From contig OY986965.1 of NCBI GenBank assembly GCA_963920575.1, positions 25,408,988 to 25,472,987 on the forward strand: DNA of 64,000 nucleotides, in the 5' to 3' direction. Numbering within the stretch: position 1 is the stretch's first letter; each line of letters begins with the position of its first letter. The position numbers and the translations under genes are program-made. Shown in pieces: positions 35,079 to 47,710 of this stretch. The notes beneath the pieces are model-generated. The model was given only the letters and a program-made list of their open reading frames with translations, made no database searches and was not told where the DNA came from. This DNA is from Narthecium ossifragum. Lineage: Eukaryota; Streptophyta; Magnoliopsida; Dioscoreales; Nartheciaceae.

Positions 35079-35278
35079 CTCTCTCTCTCTCTCTCTCTCT
35101 CTCTAGCTGCTTTCGTCGTCTCTCTTTCTTTCTAGCTCTCATTGAACTATTCCACCTCGTATAACCTCTCTTTCCCCTCTCATGCATTACCATCATCTGG
35201 ATCGCAGATAAAGCCTGGAGATTCTTGTGTGATATTAGAGACGCAGAGGAAGAGATCTTTTCTCAATCTATGATCTAC
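35079..35278 (+). promoter_or_regulatory. CT tract and first leader exon of the downstream gene
   Basis: A (CT)n run at 35079-35104 is followed by a probable non-coding exon ending at 35278, where a strong donor GTGAGTATC follows. A second leader exon is likely at 36292-36383 (acceptor TCGTAG, donor GTGAGT), with the coding exon entered at 36501 (acceptor TTTCGTCAG). Introns in the leader can raise expression in plants. The transcription start is not determined. Confidence 0.45.
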
Positions 35279-36533
35279 GTGAGTATCAAATCCATCTCGT
35301 CTCATGCGATCTTTATTTTTATTTTTATTTTATTTTTTTGGGGACTTGGGATAGGGAAAATTTTGCTTCTTGACAGTAGTGGGCGTAAAAAAAATTGATG
35401 TTCTTGGGCGATTGGTGATGTTGGTATTGATTTTCTTCCTGGAAAGCTTCGGATTCTTGCTTTCTTTTTGTTTTTTAGGTGCTTTTGTGAGTAACTTCTT
35501 GGTTAGTTTGGCATCTGGAAGTATGTTTCTCTGAAAAGATTCGATCTTTGAATTCGGTATTTTTTTGGAATGGACTTTCCGATTTTTCCTTTTTTTCTCC
35601 GTTCCGACATTTGAAAATGTGAAATGGAAAGCTTTTTTTTTCGAATTACCTTGCATTGAGTGTTATAAAAAATTTAGCTTTATTGGGCGTCAATTAGCAA
35701 AGTGCCTACTTCCATATTAATTGCTAGAATCACTGGATTTTAATGGCGGCTTTCCGACGTGAATAACCGGCCAAGCATTTTCTTCTACGGATATTATTGA
35801 GAGTGTTCTATAGGGTTGAAAGCGTATAGAACAGTTGTTCTTGCTTCTCTTTGTATTTATTGTTTAATGTAAGACGAGGTTATATATACGCTATCTTATT
35901 CATTTAGTCAGACTTGAGTCTTATGGTTTGAATTAGTTTTAGGGGACTGTTCTCATTCTCTGAATTTTCTCTTTACAAATTAAATGTTACCACGATCCAT
36001 GTGCTCCTTTTGTAGAATATCCAATATATTGTATGACTGTTGTTACCTGATCAAGAGCCAGGTTCATTGGATCCCTATGTTTGGATCTCATTTATTACAA
36101 TGATATTTTTTTCTTTGTGACTATCATGAGTGGATTACATACTTTACCTATAAAACCATCCGCTGACTTCAATATTCTTGGTGGAGTTAAAGAAAGATAG
36201 GAAGAAGAATCATTAAACTCTATCTTGATCTGACTTTCCTTCTTTTTCTATCTTATCTGTTCAAACTTTCACATTTCTTTGTTCCTCGTAGGGGGTTTCC
36301 TGCAATACTTGTTGAGGACTGGAACTGTTTTTCAATTGCAAACTGCAAATCCATATCAGAATCATTCTTACACGTTCTTTTAGGTGAGTTCTCACATTGA
36401 TATAATGATCACTTCCTCCCTAATATTTTATTCTGATATGTTTCTTGTGAAATGTTTAGCTATTCATCCTCTTAATCTCATCCAATTTTTCTTTCGTCAG
36501 GATTCCAAAGAAAGCAATTGGCAAAAGTAAGAT

Positions 36534-39500
36534 ATGGCAGTCAGAGTTAAGGAAGTTCTTGTATGTATCAGGAAGGGTCTCATATTTTCTGTCAGAACAA
36601 GTTGCAGATCTATCCGTGATCATCCCTTCATTTTGGTGATGGTCATCTTTCTGCTTCTACTGTACAGATGTTTTCCTTCTTTATTTGCTTTTCTCATCTC
36701 TTCCTCCCCCGTGATTGTCTGCACTGCTCTTCTTCTTGGGGCAATTCTAAGTTATGGAGAGCCAAACATTCCTGAGATCGAAGGGGAGGATAAGAAGACA
36801 TCAGAGATCTCTTTTTCAAGAGCTGGTAGTGTTGCTGATGATGCTGTAGTAATGAAAGATGAGAAGGCTTCGGTCGCAAACTATGTGGAACACAAGAGAG
36901 AGAGCAATGTAACGGCAAAAGAGGTGACTTTGGGTGAAGGAAGTTCTAGTGATAGTAGCAAGTCAGAGAATGATGTGCATGATGAAGAAGAAAAGAATGA
37001 TACTCTTATAGCTTCAGGCTCCTTGCTCAAGGAACACCAAAAGCAAACTCTCTGGGAGAAGCAAGTGGCAAGAGGCAGAGAATACCATAATCAGAAAGTG
37101 ATTGAAGCGAGAGAATTTTCAAGTGACAAGCTCGCCGAAGACATCTCTAATCAAGTCATTGTTGGGGGCCTTAACAATGATTGGAAGGAACTCAGGGGTC
37201 TTAAAGTTGAAATCGATAAGCCTGCAGTGGAGAACCATTTTGTTTCTTCTCTGGGTTCACCTTGGGAGCCAATTGCAAAACAGGATGCTTCCGCAGATTC
37301 TGAATCTGATAGGGCAGAAAGTTCCTCTCCTGATGCTTCAATGGCCGAGATTGTGCCGATGCTTGATGAGCTCCACCCGCTTTTAGACTCCAAAGATCCT
37401 CAGCCTGCGTTTAGATCCATTGACAACTCAGATGCTGCTTCTACAGATTCCTCTCAGGATCATGAATCAGAAAATGGAAGTGCAGTGGAAGAAGCTGAGA
37501 ATCAGGATGAGGAAGATGATGATGAGGGACCAGAGGAGAAAGATGACGGGACTGAAGTTGTGGTAAAATGGACAGCTGATGATCAGAAGAACCTCATGGA
37601 TCTTGGTTCTTCTGAGTTGGAAAGGAATCAGAGGTTGGAGAACTTGATAGCAAAGCGGAGAGCCAGAAAGAATCTAAAATTTGAATTTGAGAGAAACCTA
37701 ATAGACTTGGATGGTAATGACTCGCTTTCTAGCTTTGATCAATTATATCGCCTTCAAGTTCAAATCCCATCTATTTCTGGAGCAAGACGTAATCCCTTTG
37801 ATCTTCCCTATGATACAGAGGAAGCTGATTTACCTCCAATTCCTGGCTCAGCTCCTTCTGTTCTGCTACCCAATCGGAACCCATTTGACCTACCTTTTGA
37901 CCAGGCGGATGGAAGTGGCACTGTCACGGGGGAGGGTTCAAGCCAACAAGAGTTTTCTTCGGTACCACAGAGGGATATGTTCTTCCGAAGGCATGAAAGC
38001 TTTTCTGTTGGAGCATCATTTCCTAGTGAGTTCAGGCAAGAGAGGCATGAACCCCTCTTAAAGCCCTATTTTGAAACAAACAGGATGGATTGGAAGGAAT
38101 CACATCTTGACTCGTACCAAAGACAGTTAAGTGAGAGGAGTGATTCAAAAGTCAGCTCTGTTCCTGAGACTGACTCAACGGCATCCGTTGCGGGTCAGGA
38201 GGATGACAAAGAACTTATAGAGCAAGAGTTTCATCAGGAGATTAAAATGTTATCTCCTGCTATACATTATGTTGAACCTGTTGAGCTAGGGAGTCAATCT
38301 TCTGATGAAGCCGAATCACTGGATAGCGAGCAACAAAGGAGAGATGTTACCATGGTTGCTCATGACAGTACTAACTTGAATGCTTCCAATGCTACTGGTC
38401 GATCTTATCAGGTACCTGATGCCTTTGATGGAGTGGAAGAGAGTACCAGACGGGAGGACAATAATGCACTTATTTCAGAGAAGTTGGAGGTCATTGAAGA
38501 GAAATTTTATGACTCTAGCTCCTCCACTTCATCTGAAACCAATCAGAAGAGCTTAAATATGAACTTTGGTGAGAAACCAGCTACTTTGGATCAAGCAGAC
38601 AGTGGTTCCTCGGATGATCCTGCAAAATTTAAGCTATCAATTCCTGCAGATTCCCCGCTTTTGGATAGGATGACTGAAAGAGTTGATGATAGCCAAACTG
38701 CCGAACCTATTTATGACTCTAGCCCATCAGCAATTGAGAAATCGCTCTCTAATGCTGCAGCACTTGATGAAGACTTATTTTATGAAGGTCAAAAAGTTTT
38801 TCTATCTGCTTAATAGATAGCCTAAAAACTGCTCTTTATCATGGCTTATGAAACTTTATTTTGCTAAATGCAGGCACAGGAGGTTCTCACTCTGGTTCTT
38901 CTTTTGCATCTGAGACCCAAGCTGAGAGCTCAGAATTTGGCATGCCAGCCCAGCTGGTTCAGAAGAGTGCTTACTTGGAAGACAGACCATTTGGTTTCAT
39001 CGATGGAGGTGAACGAGAAATTTTGAACTCTGGTAGCGGAGGGCTTTGGGTAGCATCATCAAGTTTGTGCTCCGTGGAGAAAAACGAGTCAAGATCAAAG
39101 GAGATATCTGAGATCAAGGAGGATGATGTCATCAGGATAGGGTTTTCAGGAGCTGGTGATGATTTGAGCAATCCAGTTGCCACTATAACCCCAAGGACAA
39201 CAGCTGGCCGCGCCATGCATCACTTTAGCTTGCCATTAAAGGAGTCTGAATCACGTGAGGAGACTTCCGTGAATGTCCATGGGAGCCTTCAACCTCAAGG
39301 GGAAGAGGCAATCACCTCTGCAGCTTATGTAGATGGGCTGCGGTTATACAATGATATGATTCCAGCTGCTTCAGCAAAGGAGCTTGAAAGCATAATAAAA
39401 CCAATTCCACTTGGTGAACAATCTCAAACCAGTATCTTGAACTTGCCTCCAATTCCGGAGGAGAATCTAGATGATTTCATTCTCGAAGAAGAGCATCAAA

Positions 39501-41161
39501 GCATGACCAGCCCTGCTCCAATTGGTGGTTTCACTGGCTTGCAGGTGATTGACAAGCCCAATACTGACAATACTGGCTTATCTGATATTGGTCAAGAGCT
39601 TTCCTTTGTTCAGCATTACTCTATAGGGGAAGCTGGTGCTGAAGGTGACATTAGCAAGGTACTTCGCAAATCTGGGAGTGGCAATTTCTCAACGACCTCT
39701 CCAACAACGCATGCTTTCCATGGCCAGATTATGGGCTCGCACTTGGTAGAGCCAATGGAAAGATTGGAATCCTCTAGTTTGTCTGATGCAAAGGATGGTG
39801 GTTCTCCAGAGACTTCAGATGATTTAAAGGAGGAATCAGCTGAGGTCAAAGAATTTAAGGGTATTGATGAAGGCTTGCTATCTGAATTGGATGCGGTTGG
39901 TGATTTCAATGTAGGGAACTGGCAACAAGATCAAAGTGGATCACAGGCGAAGCTGGAATTGGATAGTCAAAATGACATACATGGGGCACATTCTTCGATG
40001 TATACTGAAAGGCATGAGATCCCGGTTGATCTGCTAGCTTCTCAAGCCAGACCCATTGAGTATATCAACCTGTCACTGAGGCGCCCCTCTGAGGTCATTT
40101 CAACCAGCTCTGGTCATGCACAGTCAATTGGAGCAGAAATTGACCCTGAGCAGACAGTATATAATTCGAAGATGCATGTTCTTGAAGCATGCTCTCATGA
40201 AGAAATTGATGAAGTGTATAAGCAACTTCATGATGAAGCTTTTGTTCCTTCAGTTAGAGAGCCAACTACAGGGAAGCATGATTTGGAGCCAATTGAAATC
40301 CATGAAGCTGGCGGAGTTCCTGAACCAACAGAGGCTAGCCCAGATTTGCTTGTTCTTGAGGCAAAATCCATCGAAGATATCGGGTCGGCATTCAAAAAAT
40401 TTAGCCAAGGCGGTGTTGATCAATTTGTTTGTCCTGAAGCTGGGCCATCTGAAATTCTTAGCGGGGGGTCAGAGTCAATGGGAACTAAATCAGAGATACA
40501 AGTTGTTGAAGCAAAGAGCCTTGAGGACATACATTTGGCTCTGCAGCAACTCTCTGAGAGGACTGTTGGAAAGGTATCTGAACCTGTGGGGCAGATAGAG
40601 GATTCTCTTGAAGCTGAACCAGTTGAAAGACGCCTATCATCTGAAGTTTCAGAATCATCAAAGACTAGTTCAGAGTTGTTAGTTCTTGAGGCAACATCGA
40701 TTGAAGATCTCAATCTGGCTTTTCAACAACGCAATCAAAACGGTCTTGAGAAATCTTTTAGTGCTAAAATTGGACCATCTGAAATTCTACCAGCTGACTT
40801 TCATGTGGAGACTTCAGTGACTCACACCGATCTGGAGTTTGTTGAAGCAAAATCACCTGCAGAAACTCACTCATCTTTGAAGCAAATCTCTAGTAGCAGC
40901 ATTGAGAACCCTGACATTACGATGGCATCTAAAGCCGGGTTTGAAGCGAATGTAAGGCACCTGGAACCAGAAGTTCTCGAAGTGCAATCTGCTGAAGAGA
41001 TTGAGTTGGCTCTTGAAGAAGCTGTTGCTAGAGAAGCTGGCTTTGCTGCAGACCAAAATTCTAACATATCAAATGAAGCTGAGAAGCAGGTTGATGTTTC
41101 CATGTCTGGCCTTTCTTCCTCAAAGGAGGCCGAGAAGAAACCAAAGTCTGTCACATCTTGA
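36534..41161 (+). CDS. Large acidic N-terminally membrane-anchored plant protein, function unknown
   Basis: Coding exons 36534-38787 and 38874-41161 join at a phase-1 GT/AG intron to give 1513 residues. Residues about 31-50 and 52-73 are two closely spaced hydrophobic helices. They are preceded by a basic segment and followed by EPNIPEIE, the start pattern of a plant-specific family often labelled dentin sialophosphoprotein-like or cardiomyopathy-associated-like in databases. The rest is acidic, Ser/Glu-rich and probably disordered, with an Asp/Glu run near 320-340. Two family motifs RNPFDLPYD and RNPFDLPFD lie near 418 and 447, separated by PPIPGSAPSVLLP. The C-terminal third (about 1184-1460) has six degenerate repeats of the type VLEAKSIEDI-x-AF-Q. 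The start fits the family N-terminus and follows two probable leader introns. No enzymatic domain is visible; an ER or other endomembrane location is inference. Confidence 0.85.
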
Positions 41162-42685
41162 GCAAGCTCAACCTCCAGTTCTAGTTCCAATGATTCAAAT
41201 TGATTGAAAGATAACAACAACAAAAAAAAGGTTTCATTGTCAGTCTTCTGCCATGGTTTGTTCCTTTAGAAGTTCATATATGATTGCTAGTTTTTCCATG
41301 TCTGGTGGTCAGTTGGACTATGTAGGTCAGCTTTTGGTGTTCTTTCTTGATCTTTCTTCGTTTCCACCATGAATTTGATTAATTGCTTTAAGGATTGTGT
41401 TTTGATTGTTTCCTTGAAGCTAGTTTGAAATTTCCTTCCCTTGTATCATTTTAAAAGTCTGAGTTTGTGGGTGTGATGTACTTGTTATCATTTGTAAATC
41501 AAGTTTGGTGCAATGCTTTTTAAGAGAGTGAAATTGGATCTTTACAAACTATTGATGAATAGAATGCAATTATCATTTGTTCATCAGTCCCTGCTCTTCT
41601 TTCCTATATAAGCAGATGGGACCTCCAATCTTAGTCTCTGTATACATTTATGAAATTTCTCGTCAATATATCCTTGTCCTAAATTGGCAATCCTTTCAAT
41701 AGGGTTGAAATTGGCGCCATGCGTTTTATGATTTTCCAACTGCCGATGTCTCCTTAAGTCGATATTATTCTCGTCTGTTCACATGCAGGGTATGACAAGT
41801 AGTCTACTAGTGCTACTGCTATTATGACTTATGAGGAGGGAAACTTAATTATGGTGGCAAAACAGACTCAGCTAGGCCCATGGCAAGGTTGAATTCGATC
41901 CGTATCGGCCGAAGCAGACCAACCAAAATAGTCTGAATCCTATATGGGATTTCGGACCGGTTCCAGCCCTGACCCGATAGATTCCGGTCGAACCGGAAAA
42001 ATTGTTAAACTGGTCCAGATACAAATAGACTTGGTCTATGGGTCGGGTCATCAATGGGCTGGACCAGCACTTTAATTAGGACTAAAGTCTACGAAAGCGA
42101 ATCCATACTTTGTCTTGATTGGCTCGCGCGGTTGAATGTTGGCTGCTGCACCTGAAACTTCGACTTATTTAGGCATGTCCAAATCTATCAATGTCACCCG
42201 ACTTGGTCTGGTCTAGAAATAGACAATAATCGGACTCATCGGCGCATTAAATTGTGACCTGGTCCAGCAGTGATTGGGACAAATTGGATTACCATGCATT
42301 AGCCATTCAGTCCTAATTTGACTATTTTAAGCCTTGCATGAGTAGATTATATCATAAGTATAATTGGAGTGGTCTTCTTTTTACGTCCTTTAAAATGTTT
42401 AATTAGTTGAGCATATTACTCGAGTTTAGGAATGCAAATGCACCGATGATCAGACTCCTGATCTTTGCACCACAAAGTCAAGCTCACTTCCATGTTATAA
42501 GTCGTGTTAAAGATTAACTCCCAATTTAAACTCTTTTTAATACGCTACTACAACTTGACTTAAGGTCACAAGTCTTATCATTAAGATTTATACACAAAGC
42601 ATGAATGAAAATTTTCGTCTCGACCAGTCTTGCGCACATGATGAACTCTTCTCATTGCATGAGAGAGGTGAGCTAGATATGCATA
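41162..42685. other. 3' region and gene-free spacer
   Basis: The first 300-400 bp is T-rich and presumably contains the 3' UTR of the upstream gene. A CTATATAAG word at 41604-41612 resembles a TATA box, but no coding start follows. 41870-42290 contains CGGTTCCAG and GGTCCAG-type words of unknown origin. No gene is supported. Confidence 0.45.
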
Positions 42686-43286
42686 AACTAGCGAGTTAAT
42701 CGAGATGAGGAAGTTGGAAAGGGAAGAGGCTTTGCAATCTCATGTTAGGAGACTCCTTCTCCAGCAACAGGATGCCCAGAAGGACCACAAGGTTTTGAAG
42801 AAGACCATGCGGTAGAGAGGTGAGGGGCTGGAGGCTAGTTTCTCGGATTTGATGGCTGGTGTTGAAACTAGAAGCTTGGAGATGGCCACTGAAGCTGAGA
42901 TCTCTGCTCCACTCCATATACCCTCTTTAGAAATTCCTATGGGTAGTATGGTGGTGGAAATTCTTGCTGTGAGGAAGTCCTTTGTAAAGGTTGTGCGATC
43001 CTCTCCCATTGATGAAGGCAGTGGTTACGGTTATATAGGGAAGGATGTCCCCTGGGTGGCGGTTAAGAGCTCATTGGCAGACCTTGATGATCTGAGGTCT
43101 CGCTGTACGAGGAAGGTGGTGTTTGAGCAGGAGGAGATGGATTATTCTGCCAGGGGTGGGAGAATGCCCTCATTGGCAAGGTGATGGGGAGAAGATTACC
43201 TATGGGGCTCATTAAGGAGAAGTTGGGCTCATTGTGGAAATCGGTAGGTCAATACCACATGGCCAGCATATCGGAGGACATATTCA

Positions 43287-43740
43287 TTGCCCGGTTTGAA
43301 ACAAAGGAGAGTAGATGCTTCGTTCAAGCGTTTGGCACGTGGATGGTTGAAGGCAGAACTATTTCCTTCATCAGGTCGAAGAGGGGGGTTTAGGTCGTCA
43401 GAGGTGGTGTTTAACAGGATGTCGGTGTGGGTTCAACTTCCGGGGTTATCATCGGAGCTTCATCATACAAAGGCATTAACTAAAATTGTTGCAGAGGCTG
43501 GGACTCCACTGGTTGTGCAGGTACCAGACAAGCCTGTTGGGTATTACTTTGCCCGTGCTTGTGTGGAGGTCAATCTCGATGAACCTCTCAGTGTGGGGGT
43601 GGAGGTAGGATACAAGGGGAAGGATTTCTTTTTCAAAAATTCGATTATGAAGGCATACCTATATGTAGTTATTGCGGTAGGGGTGGTCACTGGAAGGAGG
43701 ATTGCAAGGCTCCTCCTCTTGCTCCCAATCGATCTCAAGG
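43287..43740 (+). pseudogene. LINE ORF1 remnant (DUF4283-like plus CCHC zinc knuckle)
   Basis: The frame has a pattern common in plant LINE ORF1 and related DUF4283 proteins: VWVQLPGL, a GTPLVVQVPD block, then FARACVEVNLDEPL. The zinc knuckle (C-S-Y-C-x4-H-x4-C, in CSYCGRGGHWKEDC) follows in a different frame from the main ORF, so there is a frameshift near 43640-43650. Nucleic-acid binding is the family role. This copy is broken. Confidence 0.7.
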
Positions 43741-43759
43741 CATTGGCGTTGCTGCTGAT

Positions 43760-44300
43760 TAGGGATGGCAAAATTGACCGCCCCGCTGGATAACCGATCC
43801 AATCCGCACCGATGGGGACGGGTATGGTATAGATTTTTTACCCGTGGATACGGGTATGGTTTACAAATTTAAAATCCGCGCGGGTACGGGGCGGATTGTG
43901 GTATTGGGGAATATCCGCCCCGCTATCCGCCCTGCCCCGCATATCCGCCCCGCCCCGCCACTAAATGTTGGTTTGGTGGATTTTAAAGAGTCTATTTTTG
44001 TAATAATACTCTAATAAAGACTAATTGTTGATGAGTGTTTGGTGGATCTAGATTTTAGAGACCGAATGTTGATGATAGTTTGGTGGATTTATATTTAGAT
44101 TTTAAAGGCTTAATGCTAAATGAATGGTTTTTTTAGGTTTTGCGGATAACCGCGGATTGCGGGTAATATCCGCGTACCCGCGGGGATGGTTATGGTCCGC
44201 GATCCTCATTATCCGCGCGGGGACGGGGCGGTTATGGTATGGGCGGAGGAGTGCGGGAACGGGTATGGTATTTCCAATATCCGCCCCGTTGCCATCCCTA
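43760..44300. mobile_element. hAT-type MITE (541 bp) nested in the LINE, perfect 8 bp TSD
   Basis: The termini are exact inverted repeats, TAGGGATGGCAA at the left and TTGCCATCCCTA at the right. Identical CTGCTGAT copies flank them (43752-43759 and 44301-44308), the 8 bp TSD of hAT elements. The subterminal regions are GC-rich with GGGGCGGAT and ATCCGCCCCG words that pair across the element, around an AT-rich core. No transposase. Because it sits inside the LINE it is younger than the LINE insertion. Confidence 0.93.
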
Positions 44301-44583
44301 CTGCTGATGTGCAAAATGGTGCAGGGGTGGGCATCGGTGAGGTTGATAGAACTGGTAGGGGTGGCGATGTGGTGAGTACTGGTGGTGGCTCACTGGCGTT
44401 TGATGGAGGTGAGGTTGGTAGACTTGGAAGGGGTGGCGATATGGCGCCGGCATTCGACGGAGGGTAGATCACGGCTGGTAGAGGGCGGCGGTGGTTCAGA
44501 GGCCATCAGAAGCGCTGGTTCCCAGGCGAGCGTGGGGATCGAGGTGATGTTGATAGGCGGAAAAAGAAGACGATGTCATTTTT

Positions 44584-44960
44584 GTGGATGCATCTGTTCT
44601 GCAAGGAACATGGGAGGCTGAAATTGGCGTTATTGAGCTTTCAAAGGATGGAGGAATAACTTGTGCTAGATGTGATATTATAGGCCGTGTCATGCATGTT
44701 CTTGAAGCTAAGATCATGGCGATCACTAAGGCTGTCAGCTGGGCAGTAGATCAGGGCTTCACACGGATCATCATTGAATCAGACTATAAGTTTGCGGTTC
44801 AAATCCTAGTGGGATGCAGGTTATGGTCAGGTGATGTGGAGAGAGTTGCACAAGCGGCTTGGACTGAGATGTTAAAGTTAGATTCAGTTGTGATTGTAGT
44901 TGTGCCATCTTAGATTGTCCAGCGTGCAGATGCACTAGCAAGGCGTTGTAGGGACGTTGG
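44584..44960 (+). pseudogene. LINE RNase H-like domain remnant
   Basis: The frame opens near DASV (the first catalytic-type Asp) and continues through EAKIMAITKAVSWAVDQGF and IIIESDYKFAVQIL, the Glu and second Asp positions of the RNase H fold found at the 3' end of plant LINEs. It stops at 44911-44913, but homology (RADALARRCRDVG) continues to about 44960, so the stop is premature. It resembles the RNase H region of the LINE at 50.7-51.1 kb. Confidence 0.7.
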
Positions 44961-45071
44961 TTCTGATTTTGCTTAGTGTGTTGAGGATGGTGCTTTACCT
45001 CCTCTTATGATGTAATTTGTTTTGATACCTAGTCTTTTTGGCTCAACTAATAATAAAAAAATAACTAGCGA

Positions 45072-47683
45072 AGCTGAAACAAATGAATTATTACCGTTTC
45101 CTACCCCTATTTTTGATCATATTCGTAAACTTCTTTAATTACTTGAGAATGCGGATTTTTGAAATATGTTTGACTAAGAATATTCAAAGAACTATACGAA
45201 AAATGAATCGTGACGGCATAAAATTTACTCCTACCATACTCAACAAAAAGCTTAACATAAAAGGAACAATTCCCTGTTGATGTAAGCTATCTCAAGATCC
45301 TGTTTTTTTCTTCGGCTAATATTATGATTGGTTTATTTTCACTTTTTCATATTTCACACTCAAGATGGTAAACGTGTTTACTTGGTCATACGCGGCATGC
45401 GTGCCTCTTTCCAATGAGTGAGAGTGGAACATTTCTAGAGTGTTGCTATCGTGCGTGTCATCTGCCTCCCTATTAATTTTCAAAGAGAATATATATAGTA
45501 GGTGTGACCGTGTAAAGGCCACCAAATTTATACAACTGCATGTATAAAGTCTACGCTTTAAGAAATTATCATGTAAACATTAATATCTAATACACCATGT
45601 TCAAAGAAACGGTGGGTTTGGATGCGGTGAAATTAACCCACTCGTTTGAAAGTAGACATAGGCATGGACACATGGATCTGACCAGCGACAAGAGAAGGAG
45701 AAGAATTGACATCACCGAGGTGCAGTATTTCAACACTTAAAATGAAATCAGACCCTAAGTCCTCGTTTGGTTTGGAGACGAAGGATAATCATCTCATCCC
45801 TTTATTTATTCTCAAACATAATAAGAATAGAAAAATAAGGATAAAATGAATTAAGATGAGTTATTTTTAAAAATGTGGATAAAACCGATGGGTAGTAGAT
45901 AAGGACAATTTTCCTCCTAAAACAGGATAATTGATTCAATAGGCTAAACTATGTAAATAAATAAAAAAACCCTACATATTCAAAGAGTACTGATATGGAA
46001 TGCTGTTATTCGCTTAAGTACACATTCATACATTATTGATGGATATAATTAATATTAGTAGTTTCGTAGCTGTGGCACTAATTTTTTCTCAGTAATAAGT
46101 CTACTCGGTTTGCTTTTTCTCAAACGCCGTGTCTAAATTAAGTAGAAAACTTTCACTTGTTAGATCTCACTACCATAAAGTCCAGACGGCGCCATCTCTA
46201 CTACTACATGATCAAATCGAATGGGCTAGCTAGCTATCCATCCATGTCAATGATGTCCATTGACGCACAACGCGTGTGAATAGGGCCGTTAAGTTTAACA
46301 CTCAACATCAATGACGCTTTTATTTTAATTCGGAAACTTAAATTTTCGGGAGTTATCAAAATTCTAAGAAGAAATGCGTAATATCAAAGCCTTTGAAGGA
46401 TGAAAATGCAAATAAATACTCGGTCGTTATTATTGTCGGAGGATTCCTTAACATCTCCGGCCGCCTACGTAATCCTATTCCTACCTATTGGTAACATAAT
46501 AATGCTATTGTATGTAATTAACAGCTGGATGCCTGGATCCAGCCAGCTGTGCGTCATCATAATTAATACTCCACAGCGGTCGTCCGCGTATGCAAGCTGC
46601 ACACACGCGTCTCACGTAGCTCGTTAAACCTAAGCGTGAACAACTGTGGGTTGCAGTTGCATGGAATCTATACGTGAAACCAATGAACCAAAAGCTGTCA
46701 CAATTAATAATAAGAGAAACCCTATCTATTTCGCCTTCTCCAATATATCCTAAACAGTAAACATTGCCAGATTGTCACATTCATTAACTAACCTTCACAG
46801 AATCACAGATATCAAGCCAACCTAATAAAGTCTCGACGTACAGGAATATTATATATTCTAGAAGACTAAAACAATTGTATATTAAATTCATATATATAAA
46901 ATAATCAATTATTTAATTAAGATGATATTAAATTATACACAAACCGATATACGGGACCCTTTCTCCTCCTAGAGCATCATCTAATTAAGTTGTGGATATG
47001 TTATTTGAGATCGAACTACGTAACTCTTTTATATATATATAATAGGAAGCTTCCCCGGTACTCGATCGCTCATGTATTTTGACGACATCGTTTCGTCTGT
47101 GTGTGTATAAAATAAGCAAGTGAACAAAAAGATCTGAAGAAACGGCTAGCTGCATGCACAAGAGAAGACATGTTCTTACCAAATCCTCTCTGAAAAAATC
47201 CAACCTTCTTTCCCTTTGATCTCCTCTAGTTACTTCATATATATCTGGAAATTATTAATTAGCGTGCACGGTTTCACACGGGTGTTACCCGCCCGGCATC
47301 CTTCAAAAACTATGTGAAAATTAATATCAGCTAGCTATTATACAACTGTATGCCATAATTGGCCACTGTGATCGAGTAACCTAACACGGTATGAGAAAGT
47401 CACACGTAAAGTAAACCATGCATGCATGAGCTGCTATCGCTGACATTACTGGAAAGATGACTAACCTTCACCAAATACAATATTTTGGAAACCTCTTAAT
47501 TAATTAGCTCATACAACAGGACAACGTAGCGTTGCAAACTACTGCACTAGTAATAAATTGGATCTTTAATTTATAAGAATGTCAATTTAGGTACAAGGAG
47601 TTAAGCTTGACGACATCCTGACCCTCTCCCCCGGTCTCGTCTTGAAAGAGCGAATAATGGGAGACGGGCAAAACCGGTCAAAC
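45072..47683. other. AT-rich gene-free stretch upstream of NHL
   Basis: No gene is supported over about 2.6 kb. A one-sided MITE-like word TAAGTCCTCGTTTGGTTTGG occurs at 45757-45776, without a clear partner. Short (TA)n runs lie near 47030. The rest shows no structure I can defend. Confidence 0.45.
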
Positions 47684-47710
47684 TAGGTCACGTGCGACGC
47701 ACGTGACCTA
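47684..47710. promoter_or_regulatory. Perfect 13+1+13 palindrome with two G-boxes upstream of NHL
   Basis: The arm TAGGTCACGTGCG (47684-47696), a single A, and its exact reverse complement (47698-47710) form a 27 nt perfect palindrome about 290 bp before the NHL start. Each arm contains CACGTG, the core recognised by plant bZIP (ABRE-type) and bHLH factors. The two cores are on the same helical face region, 15 bp apart start to start. Confidence 0.6.

Larger units (their letters stand above)
42695..45062 (+). mobile_element. Internally deleted LINE with 9 bp TSD
   Basis: It is flanked by AACTAGCGA at 42686-42694 and 45063-45071, and the tail at 45048-45062 is A-rich (AATAATAAAAAAAT), as in target-primed insertions. 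Content in order: an ATG at 42704 opening a charged coiled-coil frame that stops early; a DUF4283-like ORF1 region (43287-43660, with VWVQLPGL and YYFARACVEVNL); a CCHC zinc knuckle in another frame at about 43650-43725; a Gly-rich stretch; and an RNase H-like domain at 44584-44913. The endonuclease and reverse transcriptase are missing. A hAT MITE at 43760-44300 interrupts the copy. Frameshifts are present and it cannot be active. Confidence 0.8.

Noticed and set aside
38788..38813. Read-through end of the first coding exon of the 1513-residue gene (a 759-codon frame)
   Set aside because: A GT donor at 38788 and a CAG acceptor at 38871-38873 join two long frames in phase. The unspliced end encodes nothing conserved.
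38861..38873. Separate gene starting at an ATG at 38861
   Set aside because: That ATG is inside the intron. The frame continues the upstream exon and has family-like content on both sides.
41604..41612. TATA-like word CTATATAAG
   Set aside because: No coding region, splice sites or other promoter features follow within 1 kb.
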